Below the pieces are notes generated by a model. The model saw nothing but the letters and a program-made list of their open reading frames with translations, made no database searches and was not told where the DNA came from. A DNA stretch of 64,000 nucleotides from NCBI GenBank assembly GCA_039935015.1, contig JBDTLC010000017.1:20297-84296 (forward strand), in the 5' to 3' direction. Source of the DNA: Paralcaligenes sp039935015. GTDB lineage: Bacteria > Pseudomonadota > Gammaproteobacteria > Burkholderiales > Burkholderiaceae_B. Within the stretch, counting starts at the first letter, position 1. Every line of letters begins with the position of its first letter. Both the position numbers and the translations under genes were made by a program. Shown piece after piece: positions 36,004 through 44,856 of this stretch.

Positions 36004-36356
36004 CCGCGCCCACGCACGCTGATATGGCTCAGGCAGAGCGCAGCCAGGATGAACGTCACGAATTTCTCTTGTATGCCCGGGGAGCCGGTTTCGCACTGTT
36101 GTTGACCTTAATACCGTTCGCGCTTGTGCATTGGAATGTCATGGCCCGTTCAAGCCTGTTCGTCACAATAGGGGCGTTCGCTCTGATCCAGATGATCGTC
36201 CACTTCCGATTCTTCCTGCACATTACTTTCCGACGCAAACGCGAAGATCTGCAGCTAATATTGTTCTCCGCTCTGCTGTTGTTCATTATGGTGGCGGGTA
36301 CCATCTGGATCATGGCTAGCCTAGCGACCCGGATGGCGCTTCCAATACTGCCCTAA
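36000..36356 (+). CDS. cyoD: cytochrome o ubiquinol oxidase subunit IV
   Basis: A 118-residue protein with three hydrophobic helices and the subunit IV pattern GAFALIQMIVHFRFFLHI. It helps assemble the CuB site. No haem O synthase gene (cyoE) follows; the next gene is a convergent regulator. Haem O must come from elsewhere in the genome, or haem A/B is used. Confidence 0.9.
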   Translation: MTAPTHADMAQAERSQDERHEFLLYARGAGFALLLTLIPFALVHWNVMARSSLFVTIGAFALIQMIVHFRFFLHITFRRKREDLQLILFSALLLFIMVAGTIWIMASLATRMALPILP

Positions 36357-36463
36357 CGCGATTTCCTTGCAAACTGTACAGAAGTCCGATCCTTGCGGGC
36401 GAGAGCCCCGACAATCCTTCAAGTCAATGGTCTATAACTTTGCACTATTCGACAAGGAAATAA

Positions 36464-37171
36464 TCAGCCGAGCAACAATCGGTGGCTTTCCCGCTTTACG
36501 ACCCTATAACATTCGCATACGCGCTTTTCTAGGCCCGTCCGATCCAGTATCTGAATGTGACCGTGGGCGTAGCTAATTAGGCCTGCGTCCTGGAGCTTCG
36601 AGGCTGCCTCCGAAACACTGGGCCGACGCACGCCGAGCATGTCCGCGATCCGTTCCTGTGTCATTATTAAATCGTTTGACTCCAGGCGATCCAGTCTATG
36701 CAGCAGCCAGCGACATAGCTGCTGGTCGATCGAGTGGTATCGGTTGCACACCACTGTTTGCGCCATCTGAGTTATTAATGCCTGCGTATAGCGCAACAGC
36801 ACGTGCTGCGTGGCTCCGCCTAGGTCGAATTCGCACTTCAAGATATCGACGCGCAGCCGATAGGCCCAGCCTGTGCTTTGCACAACCGCCCCGCTAGGGG
36901 TAGTGCCCCCCCCCATGAACAAGGCCACGCCGACGACGCCTTCATTGCCCACTACCCCGATCTCCGTTGAGGAGCCTCCCGCCGTGACATAGAGCAGCGA
37001 CACGATAGAATTGATCGGAAAATAGACGTGGTCAAGCAAGCCTCCCGATTCATAAATAACGTGTCCCTGAGGCAACTCGACCGGGATCAAGTGCGCAAGC
37101 AAACGATCCCTGGTTTCATGTGGCAGAGCCGCTAAAAGTTGATTTCGTTTCGGCTCATGCGTTATACCCAT
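36464..37171 (-). CDS. Crp/Fnr-family transcription regulator
   Basis: A 235-residue regulator with an N-terminal cyclic-nucleotide-like barrel (LPQGHVIYESGGLLDHVYF). A dimer helix and a C-terminal winged helix follow (MTQERIADMLGVRRPSVSEAASKL). No Fnr-type cysteine cluster is present. The ATG at 37171 has GGAG five bases upstream; ATGs at 37189 and 37210 are alternatives. A run of nine G codes for part of the Gly stretch. The gene converges on the cyo operon and may sense redox or stress signals. Confidence 0.88.
   Translation of the reverse strand: MGITHEPKRNQLLAALPHETRDRLLAHLIPVELPQGHVIYESGGLLDHVYFPINSIVSLLYVTAGGSSTEIGVVGNEGVVGVALFMGGGTTPSGAVVQSTGWAYRLRVDILKCEFDLGGATQHVLLRYTQALITQMAQTVVCNRYHSIDQQLCRWLLHRLDRLESNDLIMTQERIADMLGVRRPSVSEAASKLQDAGLISYAHGHIQILDRTGLEKRVCECYRVVKRESHRLLLG
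36906..36914. repeat. homopolymer C9 tract inside the Crp/Fnr-type gene
   Basis: Nine consecutive C on the plus strand (G9 on the coding strand) lie within the ATG GGG GGG GGC codons. Slippage by one base would frameshift the regulator. Confidence 0.9.
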
Positions 37172-37210
37172 ACCGTCTCCAATCTTCATGTTTGGATCCC
37201 GTGACCGCAT

Positions 37211-37552
37211 GACACACCACTACTTAGTGTATTTATTTTCCGCTTCCGCCCCGCTTTGTCAATATCTGCACTAATTTGTAAGTGGCCGCAACAGAAATGA
37301 CGGCTCGCGCCTGTCTGACGCTACTGATCTGGGCAAAGTGCAAGGTGTTTATTGCGCTATGTACGGTATCGAACCGACACCACCAGCAGGTCGAAAGACA
37401 ATAGCGAATGGGGCCAGTAATTTGAAAGTGTATGCGTTCTTGACGACGAAATGGCGAGCGTTTTGTTAACGCTGAATTTAGCCGACTACGGGGAATCACA
37501 TCAATCTCAACAAACGAATACGACAGAGTGCCGTTCTGAAAGGAAAAAGATA
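37211..37552. other. divergent intergenic region upstream of two regulators
   Basis: It lies between the Crp-type gene (minus) and the LuxR-type gene (plus). I saw no gene. CACTA-CT-TAGTG at 37218-37229 is a short inverted repeat close to the Crp-type start and a weak operator candidate. Confidence 0.35.
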
Positions 37553-38512
37553 ATGACGACGATTATTGTGGTTGAGCCGTACTCGCTTCTGCGTCTGGGT
37601 ATATTACGGTCTCTGGACGTTCTAGCGCCCACCATACTGAGTGAAGCGATGGACTACTCTCACCTGTTTCGGGACGAGCCTAAGATTGGCAGCACTGATC
37701 TTATAGTGCTGTCAGTTCCCAACAAAAAGGAAAGAACGATTGAACTGGTCAATGCTGCGGAGCGCGCTTTTGCGCCAAAATCTATTCTGTTGTTGTCTGA
37801 TGTCTCTGCGTTAACCTATATGGTACCCGACATGTCTTCCATCTTGTCCGGATGCATGGCCAAAAACTCGTCGTCCGACATGCTGGTGGCAGCAGTGAGG
37901 CTCATACTGGCCGGAGGCAAATGCTTCCAGCCCGCAACACTGCCACCTCAAACACCAGCTTTGCGTTTTTCCGCCGCAACACCCGTCTCAGGTAGCTCCT
38001 ATGTAGCTGCTTTGGCGGATGGCGACACTCCTCGTCGCCGCTGGTACGACAAGAACCTCCCGCCTCCGGTGGATGTTTCGCCAATTGACGCTGTTCAAGA
38101 GCACGTAGGGTTGCTAACAGAAACAGTTGCGTGCGAGCCAAAAGTCATCGAATGCGAACCCGATCAGACGCCATACCCAAGTGAACAGAATTCTTCCCGT
38201 TCATCGCTGGTAGCCTCCGAAGCGGCCATGCTGAAGCTCACGCCACGCCAATATGAAGTATTGGTCCTTTTAGCACGCGGTTACCCGATGAAAACGGTCA
38301 GTCGTCAATTGAATATTTCGGTAGCCACTGCCAAGACCCATACGGTAACGCTATACCAGCGTCTGCAAGTGCATACTAGAAACGCGGCCGTTTATGCGGC
38401 GGTTTCCCGCGGAGCCACTCTCGGTTGGAAGGGAAAGGGGCTTGGTTTGTCTGGGTCACCTGCGCCCATGCGTGGAGCAACAGTAAGCGTTGAGAGGCGT
38501 CTGGACTGTTAA
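37553..38512 (+). CDS. LuxR-family regulator with degenerate receiver domain
   Basis: This 319-residue protein has an N-terminal receiver-like fold. The phosphoacceptor Asp is replaced by Ser54 (DLIVLSVPN) while Lys104 (CMAKN) is kept. A variable linker leads to a C-terminal LuxR/GerE helix-turn-helix (LTPRQYEVLVLLARG and later SVATAKTHTVTLYQRLQV). It is probably controlled without phosphorylation. GAAAGGA precedes the ATG at 37553. No sensor kinase is adjacent. It may control the stress genes downstream. Confidence 0.85.
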   Translation: MTTIIVVEPYSLLRLGILRSLDVLAPTILSEAMDYSHLFRDEPKIGSTDLIVLSVPNKKERTIELVNAAERAFAPKSILLLSDVSALTYMVPDMSSILSGCMAKNSSSDMLVAAVRLILAGGKCFQPATLPPQTPALRFSAATPVSGSSYVAALADGDTPRRRWYDKNLPPPVDVSPIDAVQEHVGLLTETVACEPKVIECEPDQTPYPSEQNSSRSSLVASEAAMLKLTPRQYEVLVLLARGYPMKTVSRQLNISVATAKTHTVTLYQRLQVHTRNAAVYAAVSRGATLGWKGKGLGLSGSPAPMRGATVSVERRLDC

Positions 38513-38605
38513 GGTTCTTGCTTCAGTATTTTTACACCAAATCGCTTTGGGGTCGCAGTTCTGCTAGGAAGCCACCCTCAGCATCAACAATAAACGAGGT
38601 ACTTA

Positions 38606-39079
38606 ATGAAAAAAATACTTGCTTCCACCATTCTCTCGTTACCCCTGCTGATCGCGCAGAATGTACTCGCACAAACAAGCGCCCCTACGGATCAAAGTGT
38701 CAAATCCAGTACTCCCGAGATAAACGCAAACCCAGGTGTCGCTCCTTCCGCAACTGCCAAAATGAACTCTACCGTTGCAGGAACGACCAATACTCGCGTG
38801 GACGGTATCGTTACCGGCTGGAGCGTTAAAGACAAGGTCATGGGCAAGACCATGTACAACGAGAACAAGGAGAAAGTCGGAGAGATTAATGACATTATTA
38901 TCGCCCCCGACGGGAAAAGCACCTTTTTCATAGTAAGTGTGGGCGGCTTCCTCGGCATGGGCGATCATGCAGTAGCCATACCCTTTAGCGCTGTCACGTC
39001 GGCAGGCGATAAGCTGGTACTGCAGGGATATACCAAAAGTCAATTGAAGTCTATGCCGGAATTTAAATATATAAGGTAA
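38606..39079 (+). CDS. exported PRC-barrel domain protein
   Basis: A 157-residue protein with a Sec signal peptide (KKILASTILSLPLLIAQNVLAQ) and a C-terminal PRC-barrel (NEKVGEINDIIIAPDG, FIVSVGGFLGMG, VAIPFSAV). Probably periplasmic. An ACGAGG box precedes the ATG. It follows the LuxR-type gene by 93 bases and may be its target. Function unknown. Confidence 0.85.
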   Translation: MKKILASTILSLPLLIAQNVLAQTSAPTDQSVKSSTPEINANPGVAPSATAKMNSTVAGTTNTRVDGIVTGWSVKDKVMGKTMYNENKEKVGEINDIIIAPDGKSTFFIVSVGGFLGMGDHAVAIPFSAVTSAGDKLVLQGYTKSQLKSMPEFKYIR

Positions 39080-39271
39080 CTTTATAAAGAATTTCTCCAT
39101 GCTGCGCTTTCCGCCCCGACAAGCGCATTTGCTGCCGGCGCTCTGAGCCATATTTGCAAAGCTGCGTACTTTGGCCTCCGCTAGGCACAAGACTTATTAG
39201 TTCAATGATTGGTAAGACGGAACTTAGTTTAAGTTCAACATACCTGGCGAAAACGAGACAATTAAGCGTTC

Positions 39272-40357
39272 ATGCAAAGTTTGTTAAAGCACGAGACGTT
39301 TCTGCTTATTGCTATCGTAACGGTCGTTATCGGCTATGCTTCGAAGGTATTTTTTCCAATTGAAGGAAAAATGCTCGCGATCGCGGAGGTGGTGATCCTG
39401 ATAGCGGCGATTCTATGTGCGTCACTAAGCATTGCCTATCACGCAGAGATTACGGCGCAAAAGGTTGGTGAGCCATACGGCACCATGCTGCTGACTCTAT
39501 CATCTGTCCTGGTCGAAGTCCTCGTCTTAGGCATAATGACCATCAGCATTGCTTCTAACACGCTAGTACGTGACAGCATCTATTCGGCGGTAATGCTGGA
39601 TATCAACGGGATATTGGGCATAGCCGCTCTGATTGGCGGAATCAAACACGGCGAACAATCGTACAACGACGATTCCGCAAGAACTTACAGTGCCATGATT
39701 ATGACGGCTGTGGGAATTTCAATGATCGTTCCTGAGTTCGTCGCCAAAGGTGCCTGGCAGGCCTATTCCACCTTTACTATTGTCACGATGTTATTGTTAT
39801 ACGGTGTATTCCTGCGCATGCAGGCAGGGCCGCACAGCTATTTCTTTAGTTACAGCTATCCCGACAAAAAGGGACGCAAATCGCCGATCGCGGCAGCCAA
39901 CATAGGTCGTGTACATTCAATAGCGGTGATGGTGGGGGGAATTGTCGTAGTGGGTGCGTTGGCCGAATTGTTGCCGAAGTCATTGGAATTGGGCCTCCAG
40001 GGAATTCGAGCACCGCAAGGGTCGATAGCGCTGATCGTCGCGGTTATTTCAGCCACGCCAGAAATACTCACCGCCTTGCGCGCCGCACTGGAAAATCGTA
40101 TGCAACCGGCAGTCAATATTGCGATGGGCGCATCACTTTCCACGGTGGTTTTGACAGTTCCAGCAATGGAAGCGTTAGCGCTGTATAGAGGTCAGCCTTT
40201 CCAGATGGCCATGACGCCGGTTCAGACAGTCATGATGCTTCTCACCCTGGTTGTTGTAGCAATCAACCTTAATGACGGCCAAACAAACGCCATTGAAGGC
40301 ATGACACATTTTGTACTTTTTGCCACCTTTCTGATGCTATTCGCTCTAGGCGTTTAA
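39272..40357 (+). CDS. calcium/proton antiporter, ChaA/CAX-like
   Basis: A 361-residue protein with about eleven hydrophobic helices and the two inverted exchanger repeats. The acidic motifs lie in LVEVLVLGIMTISIASN and, in the second half, SATPEILTALRAALENRMQPA. It exchanges cytoplasmic Ca2+, or Na+/K+, for protons across the inner membrane and belongs to the ionic transporter group like y4hA. Confidence 0.88.
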   Translation: MQSLLKHETFLLIAIVTVVIGYASKVFFPIEGKMLAIAEVVILIAAILCASLSIAYHAEITAQKVGEPYGTMLLTLSSVLVEVLVLGIMTISIASNTLVRDSIYSAVMLDINGILGIAALIGGIKHGEQSYNDDSARTYSAMIMTAVGISMIVPEFVAKGAWQAYSTFTIVTMLLLYGVFLRMQAGPHSYFFSYSYPDKKGRKSPIAAANIGRVHSIAVMVGGIVVVGALAELLPKSLELGLQGIRAPQGSIALIVAVISATPEILTALRAALENRMQPAVNIAMGASLSTVVLTVPAMEALALYRGQPFQMAMTPVQTVMMLLTLVVVAINLNDGQTNAIEGMTHFVLFATFLMLFALGV

Positions 40358-40472
40358 ATCTCGAAATTAACCAATGAATTTCCTTTTTTCGGCCAGACGT
40401 GGTTCTAGTATCTTGTGTCGAAAATATAGGTCTACAACCCTCGTACTGCTCTCCCCGCGTACCCGAGAAAAG

Positions 40473-41390
40473 CTAAACATCATGAGTAGCCTTTCTTCGA
40501 GATCTGCCACCTTTCGCGACGTTCTGTTCAAACTTTATGGGCTCTGCAATTTCAGAAGCGACCGCCGCATGATTAAGCAAGCCTACCAACGATACACCCC
40601 CGATAACGTTGCCCAGCAAGGTCGGAGCCATAAAGCGGAGCAGATAATCGGCGGCAGAAGTGTGCGCTATAAGCACAGAGTATGCGCCTTCCACAGATCC
40701 GGCAATAATATGTGAGAGCTGGCAAACAGCCACTACATACGTGATAAGTACAACGGTCAAGAGTCGGCCAGATCGAGCATTTGGAAGCAGCCACACCATC
40801 AACGCGATAAGCCATCCCGCAAACAGCGCGCGCATTAATGTGGGTACGAAGTCTCTGTAGGCAGGTTGCAGCGACAGTTCTGCAAATGCCTGCATGACTG
40901 CGGCGTCGAAAACCCCCGGAACAGTCAAAAGAGCCGCAAAACCGAATGTGCCAATGATATTCGCTAACAAAACGATTGCCCACAAGCGCATCGCAAGCAG
41001 GAACGTCTCCCAACTCGGCCTCGTAAGAACGGGCAGCAATGCCGTCAGCGTGCTCTCGGTAAACAATTGCTGACGACCCAAAATTACGATAACAAAGCCA
41101 GTGCAGTATCCAAATCCGCTTACTAGGTGCCGCCATGGTGTCTCAGGCAGGCTCGCCTGGAGCACGGCCTGCGTGAGAAACGAGAAGCCCATGGACAGCC
41201 CTGCTGCGAGTGCAGACCAAGCCAAAGTGCCCACAGAGCGCTGTAGAGCAATCTCACCTTCCTCACGGATAATTTCATGAATAACTAGCGCTCGCGGCGT
41301 AGAGTGGTCTGCCGCCTGATCTCGCTCGGCAGAGTCCAAATGAGGAGATTGCGCGCCAGCATGCTCTTGCGAGCTTACTTCTTTTCCCAT
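40473..41390 (-). CDS. formate/nitrite transporter family channel (YfdC-like)
   Basis: A 305-residue FNT-family membrane protein with six hydrophobic helices and an N-terminal hydrophilic extension with an EIIREEGEIALQRS helix. GFGYCTGFVIVILGRQQLFTEST matches the family's Omega loop. The SHIIAGSVE region occupies the usual HSI filter site. It conducts small monovalent acids; the YfdC branch has no firmly known substrate. Confidence 0.87.
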   Translation of the reverse strand: MGKEVSSQEHAGAQSPHLDSAERDQAADHSTPRALVIHEIIREEGEIALQRSVGTLAWSALAAGLSMGFSFLTQAVLQASLPETPWRHLVSGFGYCTGFVIVILGRQQLFTESTLTALLPVLTRPSWETFLLAMRLWAIVLLANIIGTFGFAALLTVPGVFDAAVMQAFAELSLQPAYRDFVPTLMRALFAGWLIALMVWLLPNARSGRLLTVVLITYVVAVCQLSHIIAGSVEGAYSVLIAHTSAADYLLRFMAPTLLGNVIGGVSLVGLLNHAAVASEIAEPIKFEQNVAKGGRSRRKATHDV

Positions 41391-41515
41391 TCGTGTTTAT
41401 GCTCGCGTGTCGTAAGCAGTATCTTTATGCGGCTGTTCAGAGCGAATCATGAATTGCACAGCGCAAGATACAGTCAGTCGATCGATCTAACTTTTTCGTG
41501 ACGTCGAGCCCTTTT

Positions 41516-41914
41516 TTAATGATTAGCTCGAGAGTATGAGCGACTTCCCTGCCACCAAAATGAGTCCACCGTAGTTGGCCATTCGTTTTTATTGAATACG
41601 GGGGCATGTTTAAGGCGATCCATCTCTACTTGCAACACTACGACACCTTGCTTCGTATCTAATAGCAATGCATCCCAGGGCACTGCAATAAGCTTCTTCC
41701 ACATGCCGAGAAACCCGCCGAAAGACAGGACCGCATAGATCACTTTGCCAGACTGTATATCCAGCACGATTTCCGCGACTTCGCCTAAATCTTCTCCTAT
41801 ATGATTGCATACAGAGGCGCCAATCAAGGAACTCGCGCTCATCTGGCCGCGTTCGCCGCTGACGTCGTTATTTACTCCGTCATGACCGTCCGTGTCTTGG
41901 TTTTGGTAGTCCAT
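41516..41914 (-). CDS. PRC-barrel domain protein
   Basis: A 132-residue protein with one PRC-barrel (GEDLGEVAEIVLD, YAVLSFGGFLGM, IAVPWDAL) and a conserved tail KQGVVVLQVEMDRLKHAP. It is a paralogue of the repeat-start protein at 16161. AGGAG lies ahead of the ATG at 41914. No signal peptide. Function unknown. Confidence 0.85.
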   Translation of the reverse strand: MDYQNQDTDGHDGVNNDVSGERGQMSASSLIGASVCNHIGEDLGEVAEIVLDIQSGKVIYAVLSFGGFLGMWKKLIAVPWDALLLDTKQGVVVLQVEMDRLKHAPVFNKNEWPTTVDSFWWQGSRSYSRANH

Positions 41915-42237
41915 TGACTATCTCCTGATAAATCGTATGACGATGTATTGACGCGATAGAAGCTTTTCGACGTCTGCTCGGATAAGAATGAACAAGAATC
42001 AGCATACCGTCTGTACGTTATCGCACATATAACTCTCTAAATACTCTCGCGCTGCGGGTCAACTTTAGCGAATACTGCACGGTGAGTTCGATAGCGCACA
42101 GACGGGCGTCAGGTTTTATATGAAACTAGCCGTAAGAACTTAGCGATAACCATCATGGCCAATGGCGCGTACTTTCCCGTTGCACGACAGTTATTTGGAC
42201 ACCCAAACTTTCACGACTCACTATTAGGCGGCACAAA
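41915..42237. other. divergent intergenic region
   Basis: No coding or structured element recognised between the PRC-barrel gene (minus) and the DUF3309 gene (plus). It should contain both promoters. Confidence 0.4.
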
Positions 42238-42396
42238 ATGACATTAGGAACAATTCTGTTAATCGTTCTAGTTCTATTGCTGATCGGTGCGATTCCAAGC
42301 TGGCCCCACAGCCGTCAATGGGGTTATGGTCCCAGCGGTGGCATCGGGTTGGTGATTGTGCTCGTGATCGTGCTGTGGTTGATGGGCCTCATATAG
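42238..42396 (+). CDS. DUF3309 small membrane protein
   Basis: A 52-residue hydrophobic protein with two membrane segments and the family core IGAIPSWPHSRQWGYGPSGG. Typical of the short DUF3309 proteins often found near stress genes in Proteobacteria. Function unknown. The whole gene, including its start, is present. Confidence 0.85.
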   Translation: MTLGTILLIVLVLLLIGAIPSWPHSRQWGYGPSGGIGLVIVLVIVLWLMGLI

Positions 42397-42448
42397 CATT
42401 GCAGTATTACTAATGGTTTCTCGCTACATAACAATTCTGGAAAATGCC

Positions 42449-42715
42449 ATGAACTCAAAGCCGATTCTGGAAAATCAACCTGTCACTGACCGCAAAGCAG
42501 CATGGGGTATGTTAGCTCGTGCCTTCGAGTATGAGCATGCCACCGTTTCAAGAGTAGATTTGCTCGATTTCCGGGCTCCGATGAGCCTAGATAACAACAC
42601 GAGAGCTCAAATACTCGAATGGGCATCCAATGAGTGGCTCACTGAACCGGCAGACGAAAGTGGCAGGATCCGCCTTACCCCAAAAGGTATAAAAGCGTGG
42701 CGACATGACGCGTAA
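42449..42715 (+). CDS. hypothetical small protein, possible winged-helix
   Basis: An 88-residue hydrophilic protein I do not recognise. The C-terminal half (ILEWASNEWLTEPADESGR then IRLTPKGIKAWR) resembles the end of a winged-helix fold. The ATG at 42449 has TGGAAAA upstream; a GTG-free longer start at 42413 exists. It follows the DUF3309 gene by 52 bases. Confidence 0.55.
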   Translation: MNSKPILENQPVTDRKAAWGMLARAFEYEHATVSRVDLLDFRAPMSLDNNTRAQILEWASNEWLTEPADESGRIRLTPKGIKAWRHDA

Positions 42716-42902
42716 TATAGCCCGTCGCGTACGAGTTATTCTGACGGATCGAGCATTAAAAATTGCTCAGGCTATAGGCTAAACGCAGCCAGTTATCGAA
42801 CGCGTCATAATTGCTCTAAAAGTAGAGCTCAGATCGGGTGTGCGGATCACCTATTTATACCCTGCCGCCTACAATAGCAAAAACATCACCTGCAAAGCAG
42901 CC

Positions 42903-44066
42903 ATGACGCGTCGCTTTTCTTTTTTTCTTCGTCTGCCGGTTATTTTATTTCTGGCTCACGTCTATACGGCAATACGGCTCGCGGCAGCGGCGCCTGCCGG
43001 GACTGCACGGTGGCTAACCGTAGCAGCAATGGCGCTAATCTATTTGCTGATCCTGGCGGGGTTTTACACGCGCCGATCGGTAGGTAGCTCGATCGGCGAT
43101 GTCATTGCGTGGGCGGGTTTTTTGGCGCTTGGTCTGTTTTCATGGTTGTTTGTTTTAACCTTCCTGCGCGATATATTACTGTTGTCGATGGTGGCCGCAA
43201 CAGCCATACACCGCGAAATCCTTAGCGATTCCGCCTCTCACCTGATACATGCGACCAGCGCCATGGCCGTACCGGTGTTAAGCGTGGCGGCGGTTTTGCT
43301 GGGCCTTCTGAACGCTCGGCGATTGGCACGGGTCGTGGACGTTGAAATAAAACTAGCTGCCCTTGCGCCGTCTTTGCAAGGGCTTACCATCGTTCAGGTG
43401 TCTGACCTGCACGTCGGCCCAACCATCAAGCGCGGCTACGTCGATGCAGTGGTTGATGCCGTTAACAGGCTGTCGCCCGACATTATTGCTTTGACTGGAG
43501 ATCTCGTCGATGGTGGCGTGGCGAGGCTAGCCGAAGATATCCGACCGCTAGCCAGGCTGAAGGCACGATATGGCGTGTATGCCGTCACCGGCAATCACGA
43601 ATACTATTGCGGCGCGGCACAATGGGTGGCTGAATTCAGGCGGCTTGGGCTTGATGTCCTTACGAACCAGCATCGCGTGCTGACACACCAGGGCGCCCGA
43701 CTTGTGGTGGCGGGCGTCACAGATTTCAGTGCCCAGCGCTTCGATGCTTCACAGGCCAGCGACCCTGTCCTGGCTCTGGCTGGCGCGCCAACCGGGGTGA
43801 CCCTCAGAATTCTATTGGCACATCAGCCGCGCAGCGCACCGGCCGCCGCCGCTGCGGGTTTTGATCTGCAGCTATCGGGGCACACCCACGGCGGACAATT
43901 CTGGCCTTGGAAGTATATAGTCCCCCTGCAACAACCCTTTGTATATGGCCTGCATCGCCACGGCCCCATGGCGGTGTATGTCAGCCGCGGCACCGGCTAT
44001 TGGGGGCCGCCAATGCGGCTTGGCGCGCGCTCTGAGATAAGCCGGATTCGCCTGATTGGAAATTGA
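42903..44066 (+). CDS. membrane-anchored metallophosphoesterase (YkuE/YaeI-like)
   Basis: This 387-residue protein has about four N-terminal membrane helices. A calcineurin-type catalytic domain follows: DLHVG, GDLVDGG, GNHEYY, LAHQPRS and SGHTHGGQFWPW. These bind two metals and cleave a phosphoester, in relatives a pyrophosphate lipid such as UDP-diacylglucosamine. The ATG at 42903 is preferred over a GTG at 42840. Its 3' end lies 44 bases before an ABC exporter operon. Confidence 0.9.
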   Translation: MTRRFSFFLRLPVILFLAHVYTAIRLAAAAPAGTARWLTVAAMALIYLLILAGFYTRRSVGSSIGDVIAWAGFLALGLFSWLFVLTFLRDILLLSMVAATAIHREILSDSASHLIHATSAMAVPVLSVAAVLLGLLNARRLARVVDVEIKLAALAPSLQGLTIVQVSDLHVGPTIKRGYVDAVVDAVNRLSPDIIALTGDLVDGGVARLAEDIRPLARLKARYGVYAVTGNHEYYCGAAQWVAEFRRLGLDVLTNQHRVLTHQGARLVVAGVTDFSAQRFDASQASDPVLALAGAPTGVTLRILLAHQPRSAPAAAAAGFDLQLSGHTHGGQFWPWKYIVPLQQPFVYGLHRHGPMAVYVSRGTGYWGPPMRLGARSEISRIRLIGN

Positions 44067-44109
44067 TTGTTTCTGACCCGTCAATGCCGTTTGGACTACA
44101 GTGGTCATA

Positions 44110-44853
44110 ATGCTGCCTGAGGCTTCCTTGGAAAAAAACGTGCTGGCGCTTAACTCGGTTACTAAAGCCTTTGGCGACACGCAGCGGCGTGTTGTCTTGC
44201 GTGACATTTGTCTCACGATTGGAGCCGGCGAATATGTGGCCATCATGGGAGAATCGGGCGTCGGGAAATCGACGTTGCTGAACTTGATTGCCGGCCTCGA
44301 TCGGCCGGACAGCGGTCAGGTTATGTTTGCCGGCCAGGAGTTGGGTGCGCTCAGCGATGACCAGACAACGCGATTGAGGCGACGTCAGATGGGCTTCGTC
44401 TTTCAGGCCTTTCACGTACTGCCGCATTTAAGCGTCGTACAGAATGTCGCCCTTCCTCTTCTGCTCAACGGCGTCCGGCAGCGCGAGGCGCAGGCCTGCG
44501 CCCGCGCCATCCTCGCGGAAGTAGGGTTGGCTGGACGCGATGAGAGTATGCCGCACGAACTCTCAGGGGGCGAACTGCAACGGGTCGCTATCGCGCGAGC
44601 CTTGGTTCATAAGCCTGCGCTGTTGTTGGCCGACGAGCCTACCGGCAATCTCGACGCCGACACAGCGTCTCAGATCCTGTACCTGTTGCGCGCACGGGTC
44701 AAGGCGAACCTTGCATCGAATACGGCGGGGCTGCTGGTCACGCATTCAGCGCGCGCAGCAGCGACCGCCGACCGCATTTTGTTGCTGACCTCCACTGGGT
44801 TGACGCCATACCAGCCAGTGTCGCCCCCGTCCGTAATGCGACCTGAGGATTGA
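44110..44853 (+). CDS. ABC exporter ATPase, LolD/MacB class
   Basis: A 247-residue ATPase with Walker A GESGVGKST, Q-loop FVFQAFHVLPHL, signature LSGGELQRVAIARAL and Walker B LLADEPTGNLD. These are features of the lipoprotein/MacB class that powers FtsX-type permeases. The ATG at 44110 is favoured over a GTG at 44101. It is followed at once by the permease gene. Confidence 0.92.
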   Translation: MLPEASLEKNVLALNSVTKAFGDTQRRVVLRDICLTIGAGEYVAIMGESGVGKSTLLNLIAGLDRPDSGQVMFAGQELGALSDDQTTRLRRRQMGFVFQAFHVLPHLSVVQNVALPLLLNGVRQREAQACARAILAEVGLAGRDESMPHELSGGELQRVAIARALVHKPALLLADEPTGNLDADTASQILYLLRARVKANLASNTAGLLVTHSARAAATADRILLLTSTGLTPYQPVSPPSVMRPED

Positions 44854-44856
44854 ACG

